Below, piece by piece: positions 46,700 to 58,700 of a stretch of 64,000 bases of DNA. Position 1 is the first letter of the stretch. Every line of letters begins with the position of its first letter. The notes under the pieces were generated by a model, which saw nothing but the letters and a program-made list of their open reading frames with translations, did not search any database and was not told where the DNA came from. This DNA comes from Rhododendron vialii (taxonomy: Eukaryota > Streptophyta > Magnoliopsida > Ericales > Ericaceae), in assembly GCF_030253575.1 (NCBI RefSeq), contig NC_080566.1:13300501-13364500 (forward strand), written 5' to 3'. The position numbers and the translations under genes are program-made.

Positions 46700-47216
46700 G
46701 AGCATCTCCAATCCTTACCCATTTTATTACCCATACCCAAAATTTGAGTAAAAAACTTAAAAATTCATCTCCAATGTTATATCCTTTTGCCTACCCATTT
46801 TGAGTTCTACCCATTTTCTCACTCAAATTTGGGAAGACTCAAACTCATATCTATTTTTTTCAAAGCCTATTTTCACCCTCATTAATTACATGTTTGTCAC
46901 TCATTAATTACAAGTGTTCCATTTAAAAATAGATTTGAGTATAAATATGGGTTTAGCATTGAAGATGTCTTACCAAAATCAGGCTTTTGACTCAAATTTT
47001 TTCCCAAATTTGGGTGAAAAAATGATAAGGATTGGAGATGCTCTTACTAGCCCTTGGAGAAATGGGAAAAGAGTCTGAGCTGTCCCAGACTTGGGGGAAA
47101 AATGGGTAACACCCAAAATGGGAAAGAGTTTGAGTTAAGGATTGGAGAAAGATTTTTGAAATTTTTGCCCAAATTTAAAATTTAGGGAGGGGTTTGGGCC
47201 AAAGCTGGAGATGCTC
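46700..47216. mobile_element. Tourist-like MITE, 517 bp, possibly nested
   Basis: GAGCATCTCCAATCCTTACC at the left end and GCTGGAGATGCTC at the right end, with TAA on both sides (46697-46699 and 47217-47219). An additional internal terminus GATTGGAGATGCTC at about 47030-47043 indicates a second element or a partial duplication. Inside are inverted CCCAAATTT/AAATTTGGG blocks. Non-coding. Confidence 0.75.
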
Positions 47217-47896
47217 TAACTTTACATTCGCAATTATCTATGCTCAGAAACTCCGAATGCATATTTCACCTATTTTCTTCCTGAGAAATTAAAACTTAAG
47301 AAAAGTGGGAGAAATGAAGAATTTTTTTAAAAAAATACTCTCTCATTGTTTGGTCGGAGAGAGATGAGAGAAAATAGAAAAATTTAGATGTATGAATAGA
47401 TACGATTTCCCACTCATTTTCTTTTCAATTTTCTCTCCTTCTCCTTTCTCTTCTTTTTCTCACTTTCCTCAACCTCCAAACAAAGATTTTTGCGGGAATG
47501 AAAAAATGCCTAGCAAAACACAACATGGGAGTCATCATGACGTCAGCGGGAAACGACTTCGTTTTCCCTATTTAAAAAAAAAGAAACCAGCGCTTTCACC
47601 TTCCCCTTGCCTCCCCACTTTCACGATCAAAGAGCAGAGAAGAGAAGCGAGAGAGAGAGAGGGGCTCCCACCACCGGCGACCACCACTGTACCACAACCC
47701 AACCCAGCGCTCCCCCACCTCCGGTGACTGCCACCACGAAGGTCTCTCTCTGTTGGTCTCTTTCAATAATCTCGTCCCCTATTTGTAGAGCTAGTTGGGT
47801 AATTAATTCAGTTTGTTGGACCTCGAAACTGAAGTAATTAATTGACTTTTTTCTTGACAGCTGGGGAAGTGATTTGGGTTAAAAGAGAGAAGAAGA
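47217..47896 (+). promoter_or_regulatory. Promoter and 5'-UTR of CPSF73-I copy B
   Basis: A GA/CT-rich leader is likely at about 47600-47738, ending CCACGAAG before GTCTCTCTC. Intron sequence follows to the acceptor TTCTTGACAG at about 47860, and the last 36 bp before the ATG match copy A. The piece TGCTCAGAAACTCCG at about 47246 resembles the leader exon of copy A (13307-13320), but about 550 bp of unrelated sequence lies between it and the shared 3' part. So copy B appears to have a different first exon and promoter. Confidence 0.45.
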
Positions 47897-50800
47897 ATGA
47901 CTTCAACAGCACAACCCCAATCTTCTCTGAAGAGGCGTGATTCCTCGACTGGAACAAGGGAAGGGGACCAGCTGATTATAACCCCTTTAGGCGCTGGCAG
48001 TGAAGTGGGTCGCTCCTGCGTTTACATGTCTTACAAAGGCAAAACCGTTCTGGTATATATTGCAATCCACTCATCTACATATTTTTTTCCCACCTCTAGT
48101 TTTTTGAGTTCCTTTGTTGAGACCTAAGTCACGTAATGTACTTGCGTGACCGTGAAAGCTTCTTTCAAAACATTTTGAATTACTAAAATTCGGTAAGGCA
48201 AGGATTAAGGCAGGAGCGTAGAGCGATGATTGATAGATAGGTTGGAGGGTCCTACTGGAGGATTATGTGACGTAGGTTGAGACCATCTCAGGACCTTGCT
48301 TGAACTTTTATTTGATACCTACAAGGGAAATTAAATCTGAGCATAAATTTGGGTAAAGTTTCAGTAACGGCATAATTTGAAATTCACTTTGAAAGATTTT
48401 TGAGCAAGGATTTGAGTCTCCTTTGACTTGAGTAAAAACTCAACTTGATATGGATTTGAGTCAAGGAGTGGACAGAGTTTAAAAGGGATTCGTGAGTGAG
48501 ATGTTACGGGCTAGTAGTTGGATATTCATGTATCTTTGTCTCTTTGATATGATTGTGTTTTGCCGCCTCCAACAGTTTGATTGTGGAATTCATCCTGCTT
48601 ACTCGGGGATGGCTGCTCTGCCATACTTTGACGAAATTGATCCTGGTACCATTGATGTGCTTCTTGTCACACAGTATGTACCGCTGCTTCTTGTTCTTGT
48701 ATAGTCTAATTTAACATACTGTGTTCGATATGATCTCCTTGCTTATGATTGTTAGGATTGTGCATTTAGTATCAAATCTGTTTATTTCTTGTTGACCTGA
48801 TTTACCTTTCAGATTGTTCTTACGATTTTTCTTGGAAAAGCAATATCTGTCGACTGTTGGGCTGTGTACTCTGTGAATTTTGATTAGTAAATTGCTACTT
48901 TGATTTAGCCTGGAAACAGGGTTTGTTGATTGCAATGCAGTACAAAAGGTATGGCTTGCTTGAACTCTGGTTGAGTTGCTGCCAAACTAGTGCAGTTAAG
49001 ACACATTTAAGCTTAGTCTGACCAAAGAAGAGTTCTTATGCTTTATATGTCAACAATGTTGAACGTGAAGTAACCCACTAGGATAGCCAATCAGTCCCAG
49101 GTTATTTTCAAACCCACTGGCAACACTTGGACTTATCCGATACGTGTGGCTGTGGGTAGGTGTTGCTATCCATAGTGGGTCCAAGTGGCAAGCAAAAAAA
49201 TAGGAAATATAAAGATCGAGTATAGAGTCCTTGGTTCATACAGGCTTGCCCTTCATTCATTTCTGGCCCCGTCTAGACCCAGTTGAAATTTGAAATCACT
49301 GCGTTGAATCAGGTTTTTGTAACAATTCAAGGTGCATTAAATAGTTAGCGGCTGACCTTTTGCGGGCATCGGATTGCAGAAATATTGCTTGTAAACATGT
49401 TTGGGGGGCTTGATGGATCTAGTCCACCTGCTGAAAGTTTCCAATGAGTCAAAGTTGTTCATTTGTTGACACAGAGAAATTTTCTATTGCCTTTTCTAAA
49501 TGCCATTTGTTAATATACAATGGATTTGTTCTCGTCTAAAATTCAGTTCTTTGAAGTTTCTGTGGTGCTGTACCAGTGTATTTTCCAAATAGCTTTTAGT
49601 ATGCTTATGCCTAATCTTCAGTTTTATGCTATGAATCAATCTCTTTCACCATCACTGTTGGCATTCCTAATCAGTACAGTGCTTCTTCTTTTTTCTTTTT
49701 TTTGATTTTTTGCTTTGATTATTGAATGTTTATGATATATATGATATTGTATTTTTGCTACAGCTTTCATTTGGATCATGCTGCTTCCCTTCCTTACTTT
49801 TTGGAGAAGGTTTGTCTCTTTCTTTAGTATGCTTTTTTAAAGTAGCACTATTTTGTTTCTTGTAGATGCTAAAACTTGTAGAGTTGTTTCGTAGACAACA
49901 TTCAAAGGGAGAGTGTTCATGACCCATGCAACAAAGGCTATCTATAAGTTGTTGTTGTCTGACTATGTGAAAGTGAGCAAAGTTTCAGTTGAAGATATGT
50001 TGTATGATGAACAAGACATTCTTCGCTCTATGGACAAAATTGAGGTATGTTTATTTATTTTGATGTTTGCGTAATACTATCTTCCTTTTCTAGATCTTTT
50101 TCCCAGAAATGTTGTTTTCACTTTCGTTGTGGCTTCATAATTTGAATAACAATTCTTGTGGTAAATGTTTACGACGTGCGATTAAAATTGGGATCATTAT
50201 TAAGGAATTTAGTGTAGACAATTTGTTTTGTTCTCGCTAGAGGATTAACAAGTATCAGCAATCAGTGGATTGTGTTTGTATTTCTTATGTTCCATCTGGA
50301 TGAATGCGCCTCTGTTGCGTTCATAATCTAAATTTTCTTATGAAAAAAGAGACTGATTCCTCCAAAGAATAGATTGCATTTCTTCCTCCGAAGAAAAGTC
50401 TCATTTGGGAGCTCATTTTTTTCCCCAACATTGGTTAGCTGAATTGTTTTGAGCTCCCGCACCAGCCATACATTGGTGTTGCTCAATTGGAACTTTCTCT
50501 ACAGTATTGAATGGGTTCCTCAGATGGGAAATAGCTTCAAGTTAATGCACGACATATTTACTAACTCTAATTCAGAAAATTTACCTATATACTATATCTC
50601 AAATCTTCCATGTTTTTTCCCTTCTTGAATAGGACTTCTTAATAAGTTATTTCATTTTATCTACTTGTTGCATGATAACCTCCACTTTGTACAGGAAAAT
50701 GCTGATGATGATCTACATGCATGTGGAATATCTTGAACATTAATTGCTATTGTCTCTACCCTAACTAGTTTGACATCTTCAATCAGGTTTTTTGTTATTG

Positions 50801-53017
50801 TATGAGGTCAGAACTGCATTATTTTTAGTTCAAAGCTTGAAAGTTTAGATATGTGATACTACATCGTTGGCTGTCTCAAGTTCTGCTCCTTTTTTTTGTA
50901 TTATAAGAAGGTCGCTCCCTATAGCTTCCTTTCCTGTCTTCTTTTCGGTTTCTTGGTTTCAAGTTTTGGTTGGGAGTTCTACTGGACACACAAACTTGTC
51001 AATGCAGGTATAGCCTTCTCTGAATCAACTATCACTCATCTTTTGTCCCTTGGTCTCATCAGTTCTTGTAGACCAAATTTATGGGCAGTAGGGATCATTC
51101 AGCGAACATAGCAAGTTAATTGGTCTAATGTCTATATTCAATGGAGAAAAATGGCCTCGTTTGATATCACTATATCCTTGGCGACTGGTGTTTACAAATT
51201 AAAATCACCCTGCTAGTTGCCCTGTTGATCATGAGTGCCTTATGGTATTGAGGAGCATTCAATCATAGAGTTATTGTTTGTTTGGAATTGTGGTTTCCTG
51301 AAAAATAAATTGATTATCAACCTGGAACTTAATTGTTAACGGTTCGTATTTGACATAGAATCTCCCTTTGCAGGTTATAGACTTTCATCAGACCTTAGAA
51401 GTTAACGGTATCCGTTTCTGGTGTTACACTGCTGGCCACGTCCTTGGTGCCGCCATGTTTATGGTAGACATTGCAGGTGTCCGAGTCCTCTACACTGGAG
51501 ACTACTCACGAGAAGAGGATCGTCATCTTCGTGCTGCCGAACTTCCTCAATTTTCACCTGACATTTGCATCATCGAATCCACATACGGCGTTCAGCTCCA
51601 CCAACCACGACACATCAGAGAGAAGCGATTCACTGATGTTATCCACTCCACCATTTCCCAAGGTGGTCGAGTCCTAATTCCTGCATTTGCTCTTGGTCGG
51701 GCCCAAGAACTTCTTTTGATCCTCGATGAGTATTGGTCAAACCATCCGGAGCTCCACAACATTCCCATCTATTATGCCTCCCCACTGGCAAAAAGATGCA
51801 TGGCAGTTTACCAGACCTATATAAATGCCATGAACGAGAGGATCAGGAACCAATTTGCAAATTCAAACCCGTTTGATTTCAAGCACATTTCACCTTTGAA
51901 GAGTATCGAGAATTTTAATGACGTTGGACCATCGGTGGTGATGGCGAGTCCGAGTGCGCTCCAAAGTGGGCTATCTCGACAGCTATTTGATAAGTGGTGT
52001 GCAGATAAGAAAAATGCTTGTGTTATTCCTGGATATGTTGTGGAGGGAACTTTAGCGAAAACCATTATCAATGAACCCAAAGAAGTTACCCTGATGAACG
52101 GTTTGACAGCTCCTCTTAATATGCAGGTTCACTACATCTCCTTCTCAGCTCACGCAGATTACGCTCAGACGAGTGCATTCCTGAAGGAACTGATGCCGCC
52201 TAACATTATTCTTGTTCATGGAGAAGCGAATGAGATGGGGAGGCTAAAGCAGAAGCTTATTACCTTGTTTGCCGACGGAAACACCAAAATTATTTCCCCT
52301 AAGAACTGCCAGTCTGTTGAAATGTACTTCAACTCGGACAAAATGGCGAAAACGATTGGAAAACTTGCGGAAAGGGTCCCTGAAATTGGTGAATCGGTCA
52401 GCGGCTTATTGGTGAAGAAGGGTTTCACTTATCAGATCATGGCGCCAGATGATCTCCACGTCTTCTCTCAGCTATCCACCGCAAACATCATTCAGAGGAT
52501 GACCATCCCATACTCTGGTGCCTTAGGTGTGATCAAATACAGACTTCAGCAGATATACGAGAGTGTAGAGTCTTCAACGGATGAGGAGTCTGGGGTTTTG
52601 ACTTTGCGAGTTCACGATAGAGTTACGGTGAAGCAGGAATCAGATAAGCATATCTCTGTGCATTGGAATGCAGACCCCATTAGCGACATGGTGTCTGACT
52701 CGATTGTGGCTTTGGTCTTGAATGTGAGCCGGGAGATGCCTAAAATAGTCGAAGAGCCTGAACCTGGGATAAACGAGGAAGAAAACAAGAAGAAGTTTGA
52801 AAAGATTTGCCATGCTTTGCTTGTTTCCCTTTTTGGAGACGTGAAGCAGGGAGAGAATGGTAAATTGCTGATAAGCGTTGATGGGAATGTGGCGCATCTT
52901 GATAAACAGAGTGGGGACGTTGAGAGTGAAAACGAAGGTCTTAGGGAAAGAGTGAGGACAGCGTTCCGGAGAATCCAAAGTGCTGTGAAGCCTGCCCCCC
53001 TTTCTGCTGCTTCTTAG
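47897..53017 (+). CDS. CPSF73-I: CPSF73-I, copy B
   Basis: Five coding exons: 47897-48052, 48576-48673, 49764-49809, 49895-50044 and 51374-53017. Lengths are identical to copy A (156, 98, 46, 150 and 1644 nt), giving 697 residues. The metallo-beta-lactamase motifs HFHLDH (85-90), AGH (170-172) and TGD (191-193) and the beta-CASP histidines (SAHADY, VHGEA) are all present, so the gene looks able to encode the pre-mRNA 3'-end endonuclease. Substitutions against copy A are few, but one pair stands out: the PGGLQSG loop is P-S-A-L-Q-S-G (S344, A345). Others include K to R and V to F changes and a changed C-terminus (KPAPLSAAS against KPIPISAAS). All splice sites are GT-AG. Intron 4 keeps the empty GTCAG site where copy A carries copia. 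Confidence 0.94.
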
Positions 53018-53239
53018 TTTGAATACTGATTTGTACCCTTATTTTGCATCCAACAAGTTTTTGAGTTTTTGAGGAGCTAATTAAACGCTTGTTGTCTGTA
53101 TTAGGACATCATTTCTTTTTTCCTCTTTGAGCAATGGGATCTCTTTTAGTCAATGTGGCAATGTGTATCACCACTTCATTCTGAGTCTTCAATGATGTTA
53201 TAAGCAACTCTTGACAGGTGCCCCTCTGCGAAACCACTG
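53018..53239 (+). other. CPSF73 copy B 3'-UTR
   Basis: Shares GCAATGGGATCTCT and TCTTCAATGATGTTATAAGC with the region after copy A, with short insertions. The similarity continues beyond the repeat at 53240-53407 (AGTGCTCTACTTCGTGTGCATT at about 53462 against about 21623), showing that the repeat inserted after duplication. Confidence 0.6.
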
Positions 53240-53407
53240 TTCTAAAAAAGTCAGCTGCCTAGGCCAACTAGTCCTTGCTTAGGTGCTGGTCAAATGCCCA
53301 GATTAGGCAGCTACTAATTGGCGCGTCGGTGCTAGATGGTCGAGTAGGCATTGCCTAGGCGCTAGATGCCCTTTTTTCGCCCGACTAGTGCCTAGCGACT
53401 TTTATAA
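53240..53407. mobile_element. CCTAGGCG-rich MITE-like insertion, about 168 bp
   Basis: The ends TTCTAAAAAAGTC and, reverse-complemented, TTATAAAAGTCGC are roughly inverted. The interior is rich in GCCTAGGC, CTAGGCGCTAG and CGACTAG palindromes. It is absent from the corresponding position downstream of copy A. No exact target duplication was found. Confidence 0.55.
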
Positions 53408-53524
53408 CATTGTGCAGCAAAACCAGGACCTGCACACAGTTGTGTTCAATGGCATCCAATTTAGTGCTCTACTTCGTGTGCATTATTCGAAAGGATCGAT
53501 ATTATGATATTATCTAGACAAGTA

Positions 53525-53739
53525 CTCCCTCCGTCCCTAAATAAGTGTCCGGCACGCAAAATTAGGCTTTACAAAACATGCATATTTTTTATTAAAAAAA
53601 TTAATTTTTTTTTCACAATCTAATAGAACTCATTGCTATCTATTGATTTGTGAAAAAAATTAATTTTTTTAACGAAACAAATGCATTTTTTTGAAAGCCT
53701 AGTTTTGCGCGCCGGACACTTATTTAGGGACGGAGGGAG
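53525..53739. mobile_element. Stowaway MITE, 215 bp, near-perfect hairpin
   Basis: CTCCCTCCGTCCCTAAATAA at the left and its reverse complement at the right, flanked by TA (53523-53524 and 53740-53741). Arms extend well inward (GTGTCCGGC and GCCGGACAC; TTGTGAAAAAAATTAATTTT). High arm identity suggests a young insertion. Confidence 0.93.
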
Positions 53740-53741
53740 TA

Positions 53742-53805
53742 ACAAACAAGTAATAAGAAAACTGACCTTTTATTGATTAGAAGAAGAAGACAATATTACA
53801 AAGAC

Positions 53806-53840
<35 letters not shown>

Positions 53841-54317
53841 ATTTTAAGAAAGAGGAGAATCCAAAACCTGCTCTTCCTCTTTACAGACGCGTCCTTTATA
53901 TAGAGGACTCAAAGATGAAACTCAAATACAAATACAAATGAAAATACACTCAAATTCATCTGAAATAAAAATATGCCGGGTGCGCTGAGAGCCCCATCGT
54001 CACATGTGTTTGGTATCTCATCTGATAATTGAGTGCGCCCTCCATAATTGAAGTTACTATTCCCTCCATAATTGAGGTGGTAGTGCGAGGATTCCAATTA
54101 TTGGGATTTTGGACCTTTATCCCTTTTGGCCTGAAATGATTTCAGTCATACTGTCCCAAAAATCACCCAAAGTAGGTTTAGCAGGTGTATTGCCATCATC
54201 TTCGTAGGGATCTTAAAATTCCCCTGCCAAACAAGTAAATGAATTATTGTCCTCCTGTGTATTCTTGGCTGAGGTCATAGATTCATCATCAGGTACGAAT
54301 GAAGTGCCTAAAATGAA
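53742..54317 (-). other. Unidentified segment with a minus-strand TATA box
   Basis: On the minus strand TCTATATAAAGGACGCG (about 53907-53891) is followed by leader-like sequence and a (CT)n run at about 53810-53836. Upstream of it, frame pieces such as TPAKPTLGDFWDSM (about 54205-54150) are open but short and broken. It could be an LTR or a decayed pararetroviral promoter; I cannot decide. Confidence 0.25.
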
Positions 54318-54427
54318 GGTCTTAGGGAAAGAGTGAGGACGGCGTTGCGGAGAATCCAAAGTGCTGTGAAGCCAATCCCCCTTTGTGCTGCTTCTTAGTT
54401 TGAGTTTTGTAGGAGCTAATTACGCTA
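54318..54427 (+). pseudogene. CPSF73 3'-terminal fragment
   Basis: About 110 bp match the last 100 bp of exon 5 plus the start of the 3'-UTR: GGTCTTAGGGAAAGAGTGAG, AGTGCTGTGAAGCCAATCCC and TTTTGTAGGAGCTAATTACG. It is closer to copy A (AATCCCC, GTTTTGTAGGAGC) than to adjacent copy B. One base difference (GCGTTGCGG for GCGTTTCGG) and a changed CTTTGTGCTG are visible. Isolated, not expressed as a gene. Confidence 0.9.
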
Positions 54428-55799
54428 CGAATCAAGTCTTCATAATATTTTTGAGGATTGTGCAAATAACTTTATATTCTACGATCCTATAGATTAATCA
54501 ACTGGTAACACTAGTTCAAGTCTTTTCTTTTGATAATCAACTTGAGTTCAAAGTGGCAACACAAGGGTTACTTGGCAGGCTATTTTTAGGACTCGAATTC
54601 ACGAACTTCTGATAAGTTACAGTTAATACAAACCAAAAGTTTTACCAACTCTGATCGAAGCCAAAGCAAACATTAGAACTTTTCTTTTCATACATATAGA
54701 AGAAGAGTTCTACGAGGACCTTCGGGTTTGGCCCCAATAGTCGTATACTATAGCGCTCCAATGGAGTGTGGAGTATATGGTTCAACTCCAATGAATAAGA
54801 GATCAGCCCTCATAATAATTTAACAAATACTCGTACTAACATCCTATTTTTTTATGGAAAAAAAAAAACAGTTCTTCAATACAAACCATTTCTTTTCTTT
54901 GATCCATTCAAATTACCATCTTTCTGATTAATTTGATTTGTTTTGTGTTATTATCACCTTATCCAGCATATAATTCCATGTCCTCATACATCTAAGTTAT
55001 TGACTGACCATTAGGGAATTTTTATGGTTTTCAACTAAAACAATGTGCAAAATGGTTGTTTTTTTCTTTTGAATAGCCTATAAATGGTTTCTATGATCAA
55101 TATATGAATTTTAGAAGCATATGGTTAGGAAAAAATGCTACCAACACTCGAACAACAATCGGACTTTGTTCGGTTAACATTTGAGTTTTAATTTTAGTTC
55201 TGTTTTCAATTATTACCCTATTTCTTTCTCCAATTATTACTCTATTTTTTCAATTATTACTTTCTCATCACTTTCTAATCATTATCTCTATCTTCAATCA
55301 TTACTCTATTTCTCTCTTCATCCACTACCAAAACTAAACTAAACTAAACTCCCAACCAAACAAAACACAGAAAACTTATTTGTCCGTTAATTTTAACGGA
55401 ATTACTAACAGTCCTACAATGGTTAACAGACTACAGGAGTGTAAATGTGTATAAATATAATAAATGATAGGGTGTCTCCGAGATTTATTCAAAGTGAAGG
55501 GGGGTGTAAGTGAAAACCCCCCTAAACATAAACTGAGAGTAGAATCTACATCACCCACCGGTGGTGTTGATGCACTGGTGTCCTCACAAGATACTCATCT
55601 CAATCGTCCAAACCTCGGCACCTCATCCCTGCTCCTTCCAAACCCCACACACAAAACCCTCCATGAATGGCCTCTGTATTCACCCCAAAGGGCCCTAACC
55701 CTTAAAAAAACCCATCTTTAGTCACTTCCAAATCTTAATGTTAATTTCTTCACCTCTCACCCACACCCATTTTCTCACCACCAGTTTCTTCATCAATCA
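54428..55799 (+). promoter_or_regulatory. Intergenic and RNC1 upstream region
   Basis: No gene between 54428 and 55799. TATAAATA at 55450-55457 is a candidate core promoter 340 bp before the RNC1 start codon. A pyrimidine-rich leader precedes the ATG. At 55190-55320, repeats of TCAATTATTACTCTATTTCT form a loose tandem cluster, and ACTAAACTAAACTAAACT stands at about 55333. Confidence 0.4.
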
Positions 55800-58700
55800 A
55801 TGGAGCTTTGTTCGCCCTTCAAACCCCTCCCAAAACCCTGCTCAACCCACTTCACACCTGACCTCTCTTTCTCTTTCTCTTCCTCTTCCTCATTTCCCAC
55901 TTTCCCTATCCAAACCCACTTCAAAAAGCCCATATTTAAGAAACCCAACTGCCAGATTTTTCGTGTTTCGGCCGTAGCTGTAGACCCTCAAGAACTCCCC
56001 CAAAACAGCCCACAGAGACTCCTCAAGGAGCTCGCTGAGCGTAAAAAGGTCATATCTCCCAAGAAAAGAGTACCCCCCAAGAGGTACATACTTAAGCCTC
56101 CATTAGATGACAAAAAGTTAGCAGAAAGATTCCTCAACAGCCCCCAATTGTCCCTCAAGTCATTTCCTTTGTTGAGTTCTTGTTTACCCTCTTCGCGATT
56201 TACCAATGCTGATAAGACATGGATGGAAGGGTACCTTTTGGAAGCCAAGCAGGCACTTGGGTACCCCTTGGAGCCCTCTGAAGGATTGGGGGATGATAAT
56301 CCGGCTAAGCAATTCGATACATTGTTGTACTTGGCTTTTCAGCATCCGTATTGTGAGAGGACAAACACGAGGCACATTAGGTCGGGGCATTCTAGGTTGT
56401 GGTTTCTGGGACAGTATGTGCTTGAGCAGGCACTTGCTGAGTTTTTCTTGCAGAGGTATCCGAGGGAGTCACCTGGTCCGATGAGGGAGAGGGTTTATGC
56501 GTTGATTGGGAAGAGGTTTCTTTCCAAGTGGATTAAAGCTGCTAGCTTGCAGAATTTGATCTTTCCTTTTGATAACATGGATAAGTTGGTACGAAAGGAA
56601 CGTGAACCGCCGGTGAAGTAAGTTTCTAGTATTGGTTTGCAATTGGGATTTGTTTTCCAGTGGAATAGGTGTACAGTTTTCATTTTAGCTTCGTTATATG
56701 TTGTTATAATGTGCTCACTAAGCCCTTGAAAAAAATTAGTAGGTGCCTACAATCCTCTTTGTTGGAAAACTAATTAAACCTTGGCAGATTACGCAAAACT
56801 TGACAGTATTTTACAGACTATGACATTGCAAGCACGCATCATAGTTATTGGCTGCAATCCTCAGTTTCGGTTATACTTGAGAAGTATGATAATGGGGCTT
56901 CTACATTTACATTGTTCTAATGCCCAGCTGAGTGCTTTATTCTTACTGTAAAATGGTTGAAGTTCCTGCGTAATAGATTGGACTTTGTATATTGAGAAAA
57001 TTGAAATGGAAAATGCTAGCAACTGCGTATTAGGCGGTGAATAATGTGTAAAAAGTGCATCGATATCTGAAAACTATATTAGTATCCGTCGGTGTGGTGT
57101 GTATCGAAATCCTAACTTATTTGGCATTGTGTTATTATCCATTGGCTAGGCAATGGTTAGCAAGACCCAATTGAGATTAGGGTGGGGTGAGGTGTTACAA
57201 AGTGCTTATTCGGTAGTAGATTGAAACTTTGAATTTGGGGAATGCAAGGGACATCCTAGTGGGCGTAGTTGCCAGCTGTTAATGTCTTGTCCTCACTTTC
57301 TTGGTTCAGGGTTCTTTCCTTGGGACATCTAGATTTTTGGAGATATGAGTTGTCATGTACTTTACAGATTTGATATTCTGTAAATGCCTGCTAAGCTATG
57401 CCCCCGTGGCCCATTGGACTTTGGCATTTTTTTTACTTATTAATAACTGTATGCTTCTTGCCAGTTTATAGTCTAATTAAATGCTCTTACTAAGATTGGT
57501 ATCACTAAAACAATCCTTTCTTCTTGTCATCGCCCACGTCTCCCAGGTCCTACTTTTTATGTGGGCATCATTTCACTATTTCAGCCATTCTCCAATGAGA
57601 CTGGAAAGTGTTTAGTGGTGGAGATCATCAAACCATGTAAACCCGCTGTTTTTAATGAAAGATGTTGCTCCAGATACAGAGTTCAGTCATCTTTAATAAG
57701 AGCTTTGGAAGATACTTCTTTACATGAGATTCGATTTGTGGAAAAGTATTAACTGGACTAGGCCATCAACACACGAATATTGGTCGTTATTGCATTGAAG
57801 GGCGGGATTAAGTTTGGGCTTCTTTGGGGATATGCTTCATAAAGTATCCTCTGACTTGATAGCTGATATGTAGACATTTTGCTTGAGTGAAGAAAGCAGT
57901 GGATTGCAGGTTTGGATTGAGAGTGGGGTTGGAAATGTTACAGTTGAGGTTTAGCAGTGGAATACGCAGCCACTAGAACTATGGTGCTTTCAAGGGCTGA
58001 CCCAAAATGTAGTTTAGGGGGTGCAAGACTTTAGTTTCCAAGAACTGTGAACTGTTTTGTTTTCCTTACGGAATCCTAATATACTTTTAGGGCTTTTATT
58101 TGGTGGGTAAAGGCAGGCCAACTAGAATTTCAGGTTAATTTTCTTCTGCTGATTTAAAACTTAGAACTAAAAGAATGATTACGGCCCACAACCCAATATG
58201 AGAAGTTCGGAATTTTTATTGTAGCAGGTCCTTTTTGAATACTTTTAAAACATTGGGGATTGGCAATACAATCTATAAGGGCTACATACATAGTTACTAT
58301 GCACCAATTTTAGAAGGAAAAAAAGGAGGTATTAAGCGCAATGTCTGGGGATCTCTACTCCCTGGCAAAGTTGGGCCTTGGGGGGTAGCCTTCGCACCCC
58401 CGCCATACACCCAACCTTCAACATGGGTGCTTTATGCATGATTGATGCCTGGTTTTGGAGCCTGTTTACTGATCCCCGCCATTGATAGATGGAAATCCTT
58501 TTGTAGCAGGTTTTTTCCATGATTAAGCCCAACGAAGATTATTTGAGTACGTCTTGTAACATGCATGAATATCTCTAGGTCACAAAGATGACAGTATATG
58601 TCTTCCTAGGACATTCATTTTTTTGGTCTGATAATGGTGTCCTGTCCTCATTCAAAAAGTTGCTTTTAGGCTCCAACAACGACAAAATAGATGAAACCGA

